Positions 20,009 to 29,297 of a stretch of DNA of 64,000 bases are shown here, in pieces (positions within the stretch are counted from its first letter, which is position 1; the number at the start of each line of letters is the position of its first letter). The notes beneath the pieces were generated by a model. It saw only the letters and a program-made list of their open reading frames with translations. It ran no database searches and was not told the origin of the DNA. This DNA is from an uncultured Roseibium sp. (lineage in GTDB: Bacteria > Pseudomonadota > Alphaproteobacteria > Rhizobiales > Stappiaceae). The stretch is taken from contig NZ_OY780957.1 in assembly GCF_963675985.1 (NCBI RefSeq), forward strand, positions 1,697,501 through 1,761,500. The letters are read 5' to 3'. A program made the position numbers and the translations under genes.

Positions 20009-20700
20009 CAGGCGGCCTCCGGTTCCTTGCGCAGGGCAGCAATTACCTTGCCGAGCACAGCGACGGCAATTTCGGCCGGCGATGCGGCGCCGATATCAAG
20101 CCCGATCGGCGCATCGATCCGGTCGATGTCAGCCTGCGGAATTCCTGCTTCCAGGAAGCGTTCCACCCGTTTGGCGTGGGTCTTCCGGCTGCCGAGGGCG
20201 CCGACGTAGAAGCAACCGGCCTTCAGAGCTTCCTGCAGCGGCAGGTCGTCGATCTTCGGATCGTGGGTCACGGCGGCAACGGCGGTAAAGGTGTCGAACG
20301 GCGTGTCCTTCAAGACGTCCTCCGGCCACTCGGCGATCAGTGTTTCCGCGGGGAAGCGTTCTTCGGTGGCGAATGCGGTTCGCGGATCGATGATGGTCAC
20401 GTCGAAGCCGGCGATTTCCGCCATCGGCGCAAGAGCCTGGGAAATATGAACTGCGCCGATAATGACCAGTCGGGGCGGTGGGACGGAAACCGTCAGGAAC
20501 ATGTTGCCGCTTTCGGTTTCGATCATGCCCGATTTCCCGGACCGGAACCGCTTTGCCAAGTCTTCGTGCAACGGGTCGGCCGAAAAATCGGAGCTTTTCC
20601 TGACCAGCCGTTGTTCGCCGCTCGCCATGTCGGTGACGACGATCGTTGCCCGCCGGGCCGTGCGTTCCTCGTTGAGCGTGGAAAGAAAGGAAAGGTCCAT
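20008..20700 (-). CDS. XdhC family protein, C-terminal Rossmann domain type
   Basis: A 230 aa protein. The N-terminal part (TARRATIVVTDMASGEQRLVRKSS) is reduced, and the C-terminal XdhC Rossmann domain is complete: PPRLVIIGAVHISQALAPMA, then DPRTAFATEERFP, GALGSRKTHAKR and DIGAASPAEIAVAVLGKVIA. XdhC proteins bind and hand over the molybdenum cofactor, after sulfuration, to xanthine dehydrogenase-type enzymes. The usual single XdhC is here represented by this protein and a separate short one (21447-21782). Confidence 0.85.
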   Translation of the reverse strand: MDLSFLSTLNEERTARRATIVVTDMASGEQRLVRKSSDFSADPLHEDLAKRFRSGKSGMIETESGNMFLTVSVPPPRLVIIGAVHISQALAPMAEIAGFDVTIIDPRTAFATEERFPAETLIAEWPEDVLKDTPFDTFTAVAAVTHDPKIDDLPLQEALKAGCFYVGALGSRKTHAKRVERFLEAGIPQADIDRIDAPIGLDIGAASPAEIAVAVLGKVIAALRKEPEAA

Positions 20701-20703
20701 GGA

Positions 20704-21333
20704 TCAGCTACGCTCCGTTGCCAGTTTGAGCCCGAGCCCCACCAGGATCGATCCGGTAATCCAGCGGCTGACATCCTGCCACCGGGAAGACCTGCGAAGC
20801 TGTTTTTGAACCTGGGAGGCAAACAGCACGGTGAAAACATCGGCCGATGAAAAGGTCAGGTTCACGATCGTACCCAGGATCAGGAACTGGCCCCAGACGG
20901 GCAGGGCGGCATTGCCGTCGACGAATTGGGGCAGGAAGGCGATGAAGAACACCGCGACCTTGGGATTGAGGACTTCTACGATCACGCTGTCAAGGAAGGC
21001 GCGTCGGCGGCTGCGCTTCGGCAGATCGGGTGTCGGTCCCGCCACCGTGCGGGTTCGGATCATCTGTATGCCGAGCCAGACGAGGTAGGCGCCACCAGCG
21101 AGCTTCAAGGCAGCATAAAGGGCCGGAACGACCGCAAAGACCGCCGACAGCCCGAGGGTTGCGGCGATCACATGAACATAACAGCCGATGTGGATGCCGA
21201 AGGCGGCCCAAAAGCCCGCGGCGCGCCCGCGCGACAGCGTCTGCGCGGCCGTGTAGAGCAGGGCCGGCCCCGGAAAATAGGCGAACAGAAGGGTCGCGGC
21301 GGCGAAGGCCATCAGGGTGTCGAAAGCAGGCAT
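20704..21333 (-). CDS. LysE family translocator
   Basis: A 209 aa inner-membrane protein with about six hydrophobic segments and the LysE/RhtB marks: FPGPALLYTAAQTLSRGRAAGF near residue 20 and NPKVAVFFIAFLPQF near residue 122. It probably exports an amino acid or similar metabolite; the substrate is unknown. It sits three bases upstream of the XdhC gene in the same direction and between the two XdhC parts, which may be chance insertion or co-regulation. Confidence 0.82.
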   Translation of the reverse strand: MPAFDTLMAFAAATLLFAYFPGPALLYTAAQTLSRGRAAGFWAAFGIHIGCYVHVIAATLGLSAVFAVVPALYAALKLAGGAYLVWLGIQMIRTRTVAGPTPDLPKRSRRRAFLDSVIVEVLNPKVAVFFIAFLPQFVDGNAALPVWGQFLILGTIVNLTFSSADVFTVLFASQVQKQLRRSSRWQDVSRWITGSILVGLGLKLATERS

Positions 21334-21342
21334 CAGTCGATC

Positions 21343-21450
21343 CTAGAGCATGTCTCCCAAAAGCGGATACCGGTTTTGGGAGAAAGACATGCGTCAAAAC
21401 AAATAGATAGGGCATGTTGCGTGAATGTAATTGAACGCGACATGCTCTAG
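21343..21450. repeat. Intergenic double-hairpin repeat, copy 2 (Rhizobiales type)
   Basis: A 108 bp element with ends CTAGAGCATGTC and GCGACATGCTCTAG. The first hairpin pairs CATGTCTCCCAAAA with TTTTGGGAGAAAGACATG around ATACCGG. The second pairs GCATGTTGCGT with ACGCGACATGC. It is the same family as 1701-1804 and lies between the LysE and short XdhC genes. Confidence 0.8.
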
Positions 21451-21782
21451 GAGACCGGTTCCACATAGACGCTGATGCGTCCGCCGCAGGACAGGCCGAC
21501 CCGCCATGCGGTTTCGTCGGCAACGCCGAATTCCAGCGTCGTGGGCTTGCCGCTCTCGATCACGTCAATGGCTTCGGAGACCACGGCGCCTTCGACGCAG
21601 CCGCCGGAGACAGAGCCCTCGAAGTTGCCTTCCTCGTCAATGACCAGATGGGACCCGACCGGCCGCGGCGCGGAACCCCAGGTTTCGACCACGGTCGCAA
21701 GCGCGACCTGCCGCCCGGACCGGCGCCATTCCTCGGCTGTGCCGAGCACATCGGTTGCTGAAGACTGAATATTGTGGGTCAT
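21447..21782 (-). CDS. XdhC/CoxI family protein, N-terminal domain only
   Basis: A 111 aa protein equal to the N-terminal XdhC/CoxI domain: ATDVLGTAEEWRRSGRQVALATVVETWGSAPRPVGSHLVI, GSVSGGCVEGAVV and GLSCGGRISVYVEP, with the two conserved cysteines (SGGCVE and LSCGG). It lacks the Rossmann domain, which is supplied by the gene at 20008-20700. The start at 21782 is chosen because it gives a compact N-terminus; the upstream extension has no conserved sequence. It is the first gene of the molybdenum-hydroxylase maturation cluster, though no structural hydroxylase genes are in this window. Confidence 0.85.
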   Translation of the reverse strand: MTHNIQSSATDVLGTAEEWRRSGRQVALATVVETWGSAPRPVGSHLVIDEEGNFEGSVSGGCVEGAVVSEAIDVIESGKPTTLEFGVADETAWRVGLSCGGRISVYVEPVS

Positions 21783-21856
21783 GCGAACGTTCTCCCTTCC
21801 GGGAAATATAGACCCATTGAATTCAGATGAAAGCGCCGCGTCGCGAAAAGTGCGCA

Positions 21857-21892
21857 TGAAAAAGCGGCGCCCCGTTTCCGGCGCGCCGCTTC
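21857..21892 (-). terminator. Rho-independent terminator of pckA
   Basis: On the minus strand, stem AAGCGGCGC / GCGCCGCTT followed by TTT, 24 bases beyond the pckA stop. Confidence 0.8.
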
Positions 21893-21915
21893 GTGTCTGA
21901 AAAATCGTGTTCGTC

Positions 21916-23526
21916 TTATTCGGCAGCCGAACGCAGCACCGGGGCAGCATCGCGGACGTCGCCGTCCACATGAGGCTCGAAGGTCGCGAAGTTGTCGATG
22001 AACATCTGAACCAGCTTGGCGGCCTGGCGATCGAAGGCGTTCTTGTCGTCCCAGGTCTCCCGCGGGTTCAGGATCTTGGAATCGACGCCCGGCACTTCTT
22101 CGGGAACCGCAAAGCCGAAATACGGATCGGTGCGGAAGGTCGCATTCTTCAGCGAACCGTCGAGCGCGCCGGCCAGCAGCGTCCGGGTTGCCTTGATCGG
22201 CATACGGCTGCCGACGCCATAGGCGCCGCCGGTCCAGCCGGTGTTGACCAGCCAGCAGTCGACGTTGTGCTCGGCGATCAGGTCGCGCAGCAGGTTGCCG
22301 TACTGGGACGGGTGCAGCGGCAGGAACGGTGCGCCGAAGCAGGTGGAGAAGGTGGCCTGCGGCTCGGTCACGCCACGCTCGGTGCCGGCAACCTTGGCGG
22401 TGTAGCCGGAAATGAACGTGTACATGGCCTGGGCCGGGGTCAGCTTGGCGATCGGCGGCATCACGCCGAAGGCATCCGCCGTCAGCATGATGATCGTCTT
22501 CGGCATCGGCGCCGTGCCGGTCGGGCTGGCGTTGGAGATGAAGTGGATCGGATAGGCCGCGCGGGTGTTTTCCGTTTTCGTGTCGTCATCGAAATCCGGA
22601 ATGCGGTTCTCGTCCAGAACGACGTTTTCCAGGACGGTGCCGAAACGCTGGGTCGTGGAATAGATTTCCGGCTCGGCTTCTTCCGACAGCTTGATCGTCT
22701 TGGCGTAGCAGCCGCCTTCGAAGTTGAACACGCCGGTCTTGCCCCAGCCGTGTTCGTCGTCCCCGATCAGGGTCCGGTTCGGGTCGGCGGAAAGGGTGGT
22801 CTTGCCGGTGCCCGACAGGCCGAAGAAGATCGCGGTGTCGCCTGCTTCACCCACATTGGCGGAGCAGTGCATGGACATGACGCCCTGCAGCGGCAGCAGG
22901 TAATTGAGGAACGTGAACACCGACTTCTTCATCTCGCCGGCGTAGGACGAACCGCCGATCAGAACGATCTTGCGGGTCAGGTCGCAGGCGATGACGGTCT
23001 CGGTGCGGCAGCCGTGACGTGCCGGATCGGCCTTGAAGCTCGGCAGATCGATGATCGTCATTTCCGGGACGAAGCTGGCGAGTTCGGCAAGTTCCGGCCG
23101 CAGCAACAGATTGCGGATGAACAGCGAGTGCCAGGCGTATTCGGTGTAGACACGAACCGGAAGCCGGTAGGCTTTCTCTGCACCGCCATAAAGGTCCTGC
23201 GCGAAGAGTTCCTTACCCTTCACATGCTCGCGGAAATCGGAATAGAGCGTTTCGAAGTGGTCCAGCGACATGCGCTGATTGTTGTCCCACCACACGGCAT
23301 CCGCCGTGTTGTCGTCGACGACGACGAACTTGTCCTTCGGCGAGCGGCCGGTGTGCGCGCCGGTATCGGCGACCAGCGGCCCGTTCGCTGCAATCTGAGC
23401 TTCGCCGCGCGAGATCGAATGCTCGTAAAGTGCAGGCTCGCTCTGGTTCCAATAGATTGCTTTCAGACCCTCGAGTCCGAAAGTTTCGACGCCGTGAGAG
23501 CCATTCCTGACACCTACTTCCTGCAT
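21916..23526 (-). CDS. pckA: Phosphoenolpyruvate carboxykinase (ATP)
   Basis: A 536 aa enzyme converting oxaloacetate and ATP to phosphoenolpyruvate, the entry to gluconeogenesis. Motifs in order: RSPKDKFVV (substrate loop), [30 protein letters not shown] (P-loop kinase motif 1a) and the metal-binding DEHGWG. The ATG at 23526 gives the usual MQEVGVRN start; a 64-residue upstream in-frame extension is not conserved. AAGGACAG precedes it. It is divergent from chvI, a well-known Rhizobiales arrangement. A LacI-type palindrome lies about 140 bp upstream and may carry catabolite control. Confidence 0.97.
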   Translation of the reverse strand: MQEVGVRNGSHGVETFGLEGLKAIYWNQSEPALYEHSISRGEAQIAANGPLVADTGAHTGRSPKDKFVVVDDNTADAVWWDNNQRMSLDHFETLYSDFREHVKGKELFAQDLYGGAEKAYRLPVRVYTEYAWHSLFIRNLLLRPELAELASFVPEMTIIDLPSFKADPARHGCRTETVIACDLTRKIVLIGGSSYAGEMKKSVFTFLNYLLPLQGVMSMHCSANVGEAGDTAIFFGLSGTGKTTLSADPNRTLIGDDEHGWGKTGVFNFEGGCYAKTIKLSEEAEPEIYSTTQRFGTVLENVVLDENRIPDFDDDTKTENTRAAYPIHFISNASPTGTAPMPKTIIMLTADAFGVMPPIAKLTPAQAMYTFISGYTAKVAGTERGVTEPQATFSTCFGAPFLPLHPSQYGNLLRDLIAEHNVDCWLVNTGWTGGAYGVGSRMPIKATRTLLAGALDGSLKNATFRTDPYFGFAVPEEVPGVDSKILNPRETWDDKNAFDRQAAKLVQMFIDNFATFEPHVDGDVRDAAPVLRSAAE

Positions 23527-23957
23527 ATCCCGCTGTCCTTGTGAATTTGGCGTTTCCTGCCCTTGGGGCGGCAAGTAATAATTTGTTAAGCCACGCCTGC
23601 GAGCGGTGGCGAAACTAGTGGATACGCAGGCATCCAACAAGTCTGCGAGGCAATTGAATCGTCGGTTTAATCGATTAAATACAATCAACGTGTGTGAGAT
23701 GATTAATTTGCTTACCAAATAAAATCATCTCAAGGAGTTGGTGTAAGGTTCGCAGAAAGAATTGCCGTTCACTTGGAACAGCATACGTAAATAGACTTAT
23801 ATCGGGCGGCGGGTGGCTGTTGGTACCCGGACTACAACTCAAAGTGCCGCGAACTGTACGATTGCCATATTTTATGCGCATTTAGCAGGCCAAAGGCTAA
23901 AGAACTGTCGAGGTGGCCTTTACGTGGCCTCTGACCTGAAGGATACGGATCCAGATT
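23527..23957. promoter_or_regulatory. Divergent pckA-chvI regulatory region
   Basis: A 431 bp gene-free region holding promoters for both genes. Two features stand out: the 14 bp palindrome TTTAATCGATTAAA at 23666-23679, and a 10 bp inverted repeat TGAGATGATT-N18-AATCATCTCA at 23695-23732. The rest is AT-rich with no ORF I would support. Confidence 0.7.
23666..23679. promoter_or_regulatory. LacI-family operator (PckR-like) upstream of pckA
   Basis: Perfect palindrome TTTAATCGATTAAA with the AATCGATT centre characteristic of LacI-family operators. In Sinorhizobium a LacI-type regulator, PckR, controls pckA; that it acts here is inference from motif type and position. Confidence 0.55.
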
Positions 23958-24656
23958 ATGCCGACGATTGCATTGGTCGATGACGACCGCAACATTCTGA
24001 CTTCGGTTTCCATCGCCCTGGAGGCGGAGGGTTATCGGGTGCAGAGCTACACGGATGGCACTTCGGCCCTGGAGGGGCTTCAGAGCGATCAGCCGGACCT
24101 GGCGATCTTCGATATCAAGATGCCGCGCATGGACGGCATGGAACTGCTGCGTCGCCTGCGGCAGACCACCGATCTGCCCGTGATCTTCCTGACCTCCAAG
24201 GATGACGAGATCGACGAGCTGTTCGGCCTGAAGATGGGCGCGGACGATTTCATCCGCAAACCGTTCTCGCAGCGCCTTCTGGTGGAGCGGGTCCGGGCAG
24301 TCCTGCGCCGGGTTCAGCCGCGCGATGCCTCGACACCGCGCGACGCGACCGAAAAGCTGCTGGAACGTGGCCAGCTCGTCATGGATCCGGAGCGTCATAC
24401 CTGTACCTGGAACAACAAGCCGGTTACCCTGACGGTGACCGAGTTCCTGATCCTGTCGGCGCTTGCGCAGCGTCCGGGCGTGGTGAAAAGCCGAAACGCC
24501 CTGATGGATGCGGCCTACGATGATCAGGTTTATGTTGACGACCGGACGATCGACAGTCACATCAAGCGCCTTCGCAAGAAGTTCAAGGTCGTTGACGACG
24601 ATTTCGATATGATCGAAACGCTTTACGGCGTCGGTTACAGGTTCAAGGAGGTCTGA
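23958..24656 (+). CDS. chvI: Response regulator ChvI
   Basis: A 232 aa OmpR-type regulator: receiver domain with acidic pocket DDD at residues 8-10, phosphoacceptor Asp52 in IFDIKMP, and the signature Lys in KPFSQ; then a winged-helix DNA-binding domain ([44 protein letters not shown]). With ChvG it controls envelope and acid responses in Rhizobiales. chvG follows 11 bp downstream. The neighbourhood (divergent pckA, downstream hprK) supports the name. Confidence 0.95.
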   Translation: MPTIALVDDDRNILTSVSIALEAEGYRVQSYTDGTSALEGLQSDQPDLAIFDIKMPRMDGMELLRRLRQTTDLPVIFLTSKDDEIDELFGLKMGADDFIRKPFSQRLLVERVRAVLRRVQPRDASTPRDATEKLLERGQLVMDPERHTCTWNNKPVTLTVTEFLILSALAQRPGVVKSRNALMDAAYDDQVYVDDRTIDSHIKRLRKKFKVVDDDFDMIETLYGVGYRFKEV

Positions 24657-24667
24657 AGACCCCGTCC

Positions 24668-26482
24668 ATGGCGGTAGAGAGCGAGAAGGCGGACGTGACG
24701 GCTGCGCCAGAGGGCGTGCCCGAGCGGTCCCAGTTGCGCAGGCTTGGCAACAGGCGGATCCGGCGCCGGCTTCTCAACCGGTTCGGCCGGATCTTCGGCA
24801 CCTATGTGCTTTCTTCCCTGACCCGGCGGATCGTCGCGATCAATCTCGTCGGCCTGATCGCGCTCGTTATTGGCATTCTCTATCTCAACCAGTTCCGGGC
24901 CGGCCTGATCGATGCCCGGGTGCAAAGTCTTCTGACCCAGGGCGAGATCATCGCCGGCGCGATTGCCGCCTCGGCTACCGTCGATACCGGTGCCATTACC
25001 GTCGATCCGGAACGGCTGCTCCAGCTTCAGGCGGGGGAAAGCATCGCGCCGGGAAGCGATGACCTCGACACGCTCGACTTTCCGGTGAACCCGGAACGCG
25101 TCGGGCCGGTGCTCCGGCGGTTGATTTCCCCGACCAAGACCCGAGCCCGGATCTATGATCCGGAAGGCATCCTGATCCTCGATTCGCGCCACCTCTATTC
25201 CAGTGCGCAGATCCTGCGCTTCGACCTTCCCCCGCCCAATGCGGAGGAGGACAATCTCTGGGACAAGATCTGGCAGTCGGTCAAACTCTGGCTGAGGCGG
25301 GGCGACCTGCCGCTTTATCAGGAAGTCGGCGGCGGCGACGGTCGCGCCTATCCGGAAGTGGAAGCGGCTCTTGCGGGCTCGCCGGCCAGTGTCGTCCGTG
25401 TGTCCTCGCGCGGCGAACTGATCGTCTCCGTGGCCGTGCCGATCCAGAGGTTCCGCGCCGTGCTCGGCACGTTGCTGCTGTCGACCCAGGGCGGCGACAT
25501 TGACGCCATTGTGCGTGCCGAGCGCATCGCCATCATGCGCGTCTTCCTGGTCGCGGCGACCGTGACTACGCTCTTGTCGATCCTGCTGGCGGGGACGATT
25601 GCCGGTCCGGTCCGGCGTCTGGCCGCCGCCGCCGAGCGCGTCCGTATGGGGTCGACCTCCCGCCAGGAAATTCCCGAATTCGCAGAGCGACAGGACGAGA
25701 TCGGTCATCTGGCGCGGGCGTTCCGCGAAATGACCCATGCGCTCTATAACAAGATCGATGCGATCGAACAGTTCGCGGCCGATGTGGCCCATGAATTGAA
25801 GAATCCGCTGACGTCGCTGCGCAGCGCGGTGGAAACCCTGCCTCTTGCCAAGTCGGATGAGTCGAAGGCGCGCCTTCTGGAAATCATCCAGCACGATGTC
25901 CGCCGCCTCGACCGGCTGATCACGGACATTTCCGATGCCTCCCGGCTTGATGCGGAACTGGCGCGCGCAGATGCCCAGAAGGTCGAGCTTGCGGATCTGC
26001 TGCGGGCCATTGCCAATGCGGCCAACCAGCGTGCGGAAGGCGATATGGCCGAAATCCTCGTGACCGTTGCCGATGCGCCGGGCGCTTCGCCCTATCAGGT
26101 CATGGGTCACGATATCCGTCTGGGACAGGTGATCAGCAATCTTCTGGACAACGCCCGTTCGTTCTCGCCGGAAAACGGAACGGTACGGATCGGCCTGAGC
26201 CGTTCCGGTCCCATGATCCGAATCTCCATCGATGACGACGGCCCCGGTATTCGCGCCGAAAACACCGACCGTATCTTCGAGCGCTTCTATACGGACCGCC
26301 CGGACGGGGAAGGCTTCGGTAACAATTCCGGTTTGGGGCTATCCATTTCCCGGCAGATCATCGAAGCCTACGGCGGAACGATCAGCGCCGAAAACCGGAC
26401 GGAAGAGGATCCCGCGACGGGCAAGAGCCGGGTTGCCGGCGCGCGCTTCACCATTACCCTGCCTGCCAAGGCCGTGAAATGA
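24668..26482 (+). CDS. chvG: Sensor histidine kinase ChvG
   Basis: A 604 aa membrane sensor. A basic cytoplasmic N-terminus is followed by a hydrophobic helix (RIVAINLVGLIALVIGILYL), a periplasmic sensor region of about 230 residues, a second helix near residue 295, HAMP, HisKA with phosphoacceptor His375 in VAHELKNPLTS, and the ATPase domain with N-box NLLDNARSFS and GLGLSISRQI. It phosphorylates ChvI. In Agrobacterium and Sinorhizobium, ExoR inhibits it; exoR is not seen here. It overlaps hprK by four bases. Confidence 0.95.
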   Translation: MAVESEKADVTAAPEGVPERSQLRRLGNRRIRRRLLNRFGRIFGTYVLSSLTRRIVAINLVGLIALVIGILYLNQFRAGLIDARVQSLLTQGEIIAGAIAASATVDTGAITVDPERLLQLQAGESIAPGSDDLDTLDFPVNPERVGPVLRRLISPTKTRARIYDPEGILILDSRHLYSSAQILRFDLPPPNAEEDNLWDKIWQSVKLWLRRGDLPLYQEVGGGDGRAYPEVEAALAGSPASVVRVSSRGELIVSVAVPIQRFRAVLGTLLLSTQGGDIDAIVRAERIAIMRVFLVAATVTTLLSILLAGTIAGPVRRLAAAAERVRMGSTSRQEIPEFAERQDEIGHLARAFREMTHALYNKIDAIEQFAADVAHELKNPLTSLRSAVETLPLAKSDESKARLLEIIQHDVRRLDRLITDISDASRLDAELARADAQKVELADLLRAIANAANQRAEGDMAEILVTVADAPGASPYQVMGHDIRLGQVISNLLDNARSFSPENGTVRIGLSRSGPMIRISIDDDGPGIRAENTDRIFERFYTDRPDGEGFGNNSGLGLSISRQIIEAYGGTISAENRTEEDPATGKSRVAGARFTITLPAKAVK

Positions 26483-26961
26483 GCGAGGCGGGCGGGCTTC
26501 CCCCGACCGTTCATGCCGCCTGCGTCATTATCGGTACGCGCGGTATTCTGCTGCGTGGAAAATCCGGTACCGGCAAGTCGAGCTTGTGCGACCTGATGGT
26601 CGAAGCCGCCGTAAACAAGGGGCACTTCGCAGCGCATGTCTCCGACGACCGCACCTGTCTTCGCCGGGAAAATGGGAAGGTCGTCGCGTCGCCTGCCCCA
26701 ACGATCGCCGGAAAACTGGAAGTGCGCGGCTTGGGGATCGTTGAGCTGACGAACGAGCCGGAGGCGGTGCTTCATCTTGTCGCCGGTCTCGTCCCTTCCG
26801 GGGAACTGGAAAGATATCCCGAGGAAGACGCGTTATCGGTCGAACTTGAAGGCGTTGACCTTCCGTTTGTCGGGCTCGAGGAAGGCCGGCCCATGGAGAA
26901 TCTGCGCCGTTTGCGCTGGAGGATGCGCGGGCTTTTCCCCAAAAGCCCCGACTACATCTGA
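26479..26961 (+). CDS. hprK: HPr kinase/phosphorylase, short form
   Basis: A 160 aa protein corresponding to the C-terminal catalytic domain of HprK, with the P-loop GKSGTGKS at residues 27-34 and the signature RGLGIVEL. The N-terminal domain of the about 310 aa Firmicutes enzyme is missing, as is normal in alphaproteobacteria. It phosphorylates HPr on a serine; the likely target is Ser50 of the HPr encoded at 27492. Overlap with chvG (ATGA) suggests co-translation, tying the PTS regulatory branch to ChvGI. Confidence 0.92.
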   Translation: MSEAGGLPPTVHAACVIIGTRGILLRGKSGTGKSSLCDLMVEAAVNKGHFAAHVSDDRTCLRRENGKVVASPAPTIAGKLEVRGLGIVELTNEPEAVLHLVAGLVPSGELERYPEEDALSVELEGVDLPFVGLEEGRPMENLRRLRWRMRGLFPKSPDYI

Positions 26962-27071
26962 CCGAATGGCCTTTTTTGCTTGCAACGGGCGGGCCTCTTG
27001 TCGACAGTGCACCCAGACGGGAAATGAGCCTCGTGGCCGTTTTCACCTCATCAAGCTGGATCAGGGCACGT

Positions 27072-27476
27072 ATGATCGGTCTCGTATTGGTAACCCACGG
27101 GCGTCTTGCAGAAGAATTCAAGGCGGCATTGGAACATGTAGTCGGACCCCAGGAGCAGGTCGAGACGATCTCCATCGGTCCCGACGACGACATGGAACAG
27201 CGCCGCCAGGACATTCTGAAAGCGGTCGAATCGGCCAATTCCGGTCAGGGTGTTGTTCTGTTGACCGACATGTTCGGCGGGACACCATCCAATCTGGCGA
27301 TTTCCGTCATGGACGGGAAGTCGGTGGAGGTCGTGGCCGGTGTCAATCTCCCCATGCTGATCAAGCTCGCGAGCGTTCGCGCAGACCGCGGCCTTGCGGA
27401 CGCGGTGGATGAAGCGCGCCAGGCCGGACAGAAATACATTTCCGTCGCGAGCCAGGTGCTGTCGGGCCAGAACTGA
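27072..27476 (+). CDS. PTS system EIIA component, mannose family
   Basis: A 134 aa cytoplasmic EIIA-Man domain protein. The phosphoacceptor is His9 in LVLVTHGRLAEEF, and VVLLTDMFGGTPSNLA is the second conserved block. No EIIB/C/D sugar transport genes are nearby, so, as in other alphaproteobacteria, it likely works in a regulatory phosphorelay with HPr rather than in sugar uptake. The ATG at 27072 is chosen since it places His9 as in the family; upstream in-frame sequence is unrelated. Confidence 0.93.
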   Translation: MIGLVLVTHGRLAEEFKAALEHVVGPQEQVETISIGPDDDMEQRRQDILKAVESANSGQGVVLLTDMFGGTPSNLAISVMDGKSVEVVAGVNLPMLIKLASVRADRGLADAVDEARQAGQKYISVASQVLSGQN

Positions 27477-27491
27477 CGGAAACAACGGCCC

Positions 27492-27773
27492 GTGAACGCC
27501 CAATCCCTCGAAAAGGAACTGACCATCGTCAACCAGCGCGGCCTGCATGCCCGCGCATCGGCCAAGCTCGTGAAGCTGGTCGAGGGGTTCGATGCGGAGG
27601 TCAATGTCTCCAGGGACGGACAGACCGTCGACGGAACTTCCATCATGGGACTGATGATGCTTGCCGCGAGCCCAGGCTGCTGCATCCGGGTGTCCGTCTC
27701 GGGCGCCCAGGCGGAAGAGGCCATGGCGGCGATCACCGCACTCGTCGAGGATGGCTTCGGCGAGGTGGACTGA
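27492..27773 (+). CDS. HPr phosphocarrier protein
   Basis: A 93 aa HPr. The phosphoacceptor is His19 in GLHARASAK, and the regulatory serine is Ser50 in DGTSIMGLMML, the HprK target. The start is GTG. It follows the EIIA gene by 15 bp and completes an hprK-EIIA-HPr set used for regulation. No EI gene is in the window. Confidence 0.94.
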   Translation: MNAQSLEKELTIVNQRGLHARASAKLVKLVEGFDAEVNVSRDGQTVDGTSIMGLMMLAASPGCCIRVSVSGAQAEEAMAAITALVEDGFGEVD

Positions 27774-27797
27774 ACGGGCGGCGGTAAACGCGGACGA

Positions 27798-29129
27798 TCA
27801 GCGATAAAGATCCGACCGTGACAGCGGCACCGCGGGCGTTCCCTTGGCGGACTTGCCGGCGAGCGTCTGGTACAGCCGCGCCGATCCCCGGTGAAAGGTC
27901 AGCGAGCAGCCGCCTAGATAGGCAACCCAGATCCGGTAGAGTTCCGGTCCGACGAGCACTTCGGCCTCCGCGCGCCGGGCGGTGAGCCGTTCGCACCAGA
28001 TCCGCGTCGCCTTTTCGTAATGGACGCGCCAGTTTTCCACGTCGTGAACTTCGAAGCCCGCCCGCTCCATCTCGGCGACGGTGTGACCGATATCGTCCAG
28101 CTCGCCTCCGGGGAAAATGTATTTCTGCAGCGCGCGCTGTTCCGGGCGCTTGATGAGGCGGCGTTTGCGCCGCTTGGCGCGCCGGGAGATCGCGTGGTTG
28201 AGAAACAGACCGTCCGCGGCAAGCAGTTTGCGCACGGTTGCGAAATAGGCCGGAATATTGTCCAGGCCGATATGTTCATACATGCCGACGGAGACGATCT
28301 TGTCGAAGCGGCCGGTGAGGTCGCGGTAGTCTTTCAGCTCGAAAGTGACCCGGTCCGCGATGCCGAGTGCTTCGGCCTTGGCCTGGGCGAAGGCCAGCTG
28401 TTCCTCAGATAGCGTCACCCCGTGGCCGGTCACGCCGTAGTGACGGACCGCGTGACACAACAGCCCGCCCCAGCCGCAGCCGATGTCCAGCAGCCGTTCC
28501 CCCGGCTTCAGGCGCAGTTTGCGGCAGGTCATGTCGATCTTGGCGACCTGGGCCGCGTCGAGGTCCGTATCTTCTGTCGGAAAATAGGCACAGGAATACT
28601 GCATCTCCGGATCGAGGAAGAGCCGGTAGAAATCGTTGCCGACATCGTAGTGAAAGCCGATGAAGCGCTTGTTGTCGCCTTCCTTGCGGGCTTCCCCACC
28701 GGCATCGGCGCCGAAGCCCCGGGTTTCATCCGGGGAAATGCCGCGTGCGGTCAGGAGTGGCCACAGCGTTTTCAGGAGCTTCAGTTTGCCGATCCGGCGC
28801 AGCCGCCTGCGCGCGGTCTTGTCGACAGCAAACGGCATGCCGATGTCGACGATGGTTCCACCTTCGATATCGATATGCCCGTGGGCGTAGTGACGGATCA
28901 GGCGGTCCAGCGACGGTCGCCTGAGGAGCGAAGGCAGCACACCGGGCTCATTCACCACAAGATTGAGACCCGGCACCACGTTGCTGCCGAGCGGTTCTAC
29001 TGAACCGTCCCAGAGCCGGAGAGAAAAATGGGCGTCAAGTTCGGGGCGGATAAGGGAGATTGCCTTGCGGATGGCATTGGCGAGCCGTTCGGTGGCCTTA
29101 CCGGATTTCGCATCTGAGATCTCAGCCAC
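27798..29129 (-). CDS. cfa: Cyclopropane-fatty-acyl-phospholipid synthase family protein
   Basis: A 443 aa SAM-dependent methyltransferase that adds a methylene bridge to unsaturated acyl chains of membrane phospholipids. The N-terminal lipid-interacting part is followed by HYDVGNDFYRLFLDPEMQYSCAYF, the SAM-binding LDIGCGWGGLLCHA, and FDKIVSVGMYEHIG. A GTG start is chosen: AAAGGAGG sits six bases ahead. It converges with the HPr gene with a 24 bp gap. Like ahcY across the divergent region, it belongs to SAM/SAH metabolism, so a shared regulatory region is plausible. Confidence 0.92.
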   Translation of the reverse strand: MAEISDAKSGKATERLANAIRKAISLIRPELDAHFSLRLWDGSVEPLGSNVVPGLNLVVNEPGVLPSLLRRPSLDRLIRHYAHGHIDIEGGTIVDIGMPFAVDKTARRRLRRIGKLKLLKTLWPLLTARGISPDETRGFGADAGGEARKEGDNKRFIGFHYDVGNDFYRLFLDPEMQYSCAYFPTEDTDLDAAQVAKIDMTCRKLRLKPGERLLDIGCGWGGLLCHAVRHYGVTGHGVTLSEEQLAFAQAKAEALGIADRVTFELKDYRDLTGRFDKIVSVGMYEHIGLDNIPAYFATVRKLLAADGLFLNHAISRRAKRRKRRLIKRPEQRALQKYIFPGGELDDIGHTVAEMERAGFEVHDVENWRVHYEKATRIWCERLTARRAEAEVLVGPELYRIWVAYLGGCSLTFHRGSARLYQTLAGKSAKGTPAVPLSRSDLYR

Positions 29130-29271
29130 ACGGCCTCCTTTGGATCTACTTTTCGATCCGCACCATATCTATCCGGACGGCCGCCGCCAACAATCTTCGT
29201 TGCTTTCGATCGCCGTCCCGCACCGTCTTGCAAAGACACCGGATCTCGATGTTTCGTATGGTAAACAAATC

Positions 29272-29293
29272 GATATAAAGAAATCTTTATATC
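29272..29293 (+). promoter_or_regulatory. SahR-like operator upstream of ahcY
   Basis: Near-perfect 22 bp palindrome GATATAAAGA-N2-TCTTTATATC directly upstream of a -35. The motif resembles what I recall of alphaproteobacterial SahR sites, bound by an ArsR-family repressor that senses S-adenosylhomocysteine, the substrate of AhcY. Confidence 0.7.
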
Positions 29294-29297
29294 CGCA

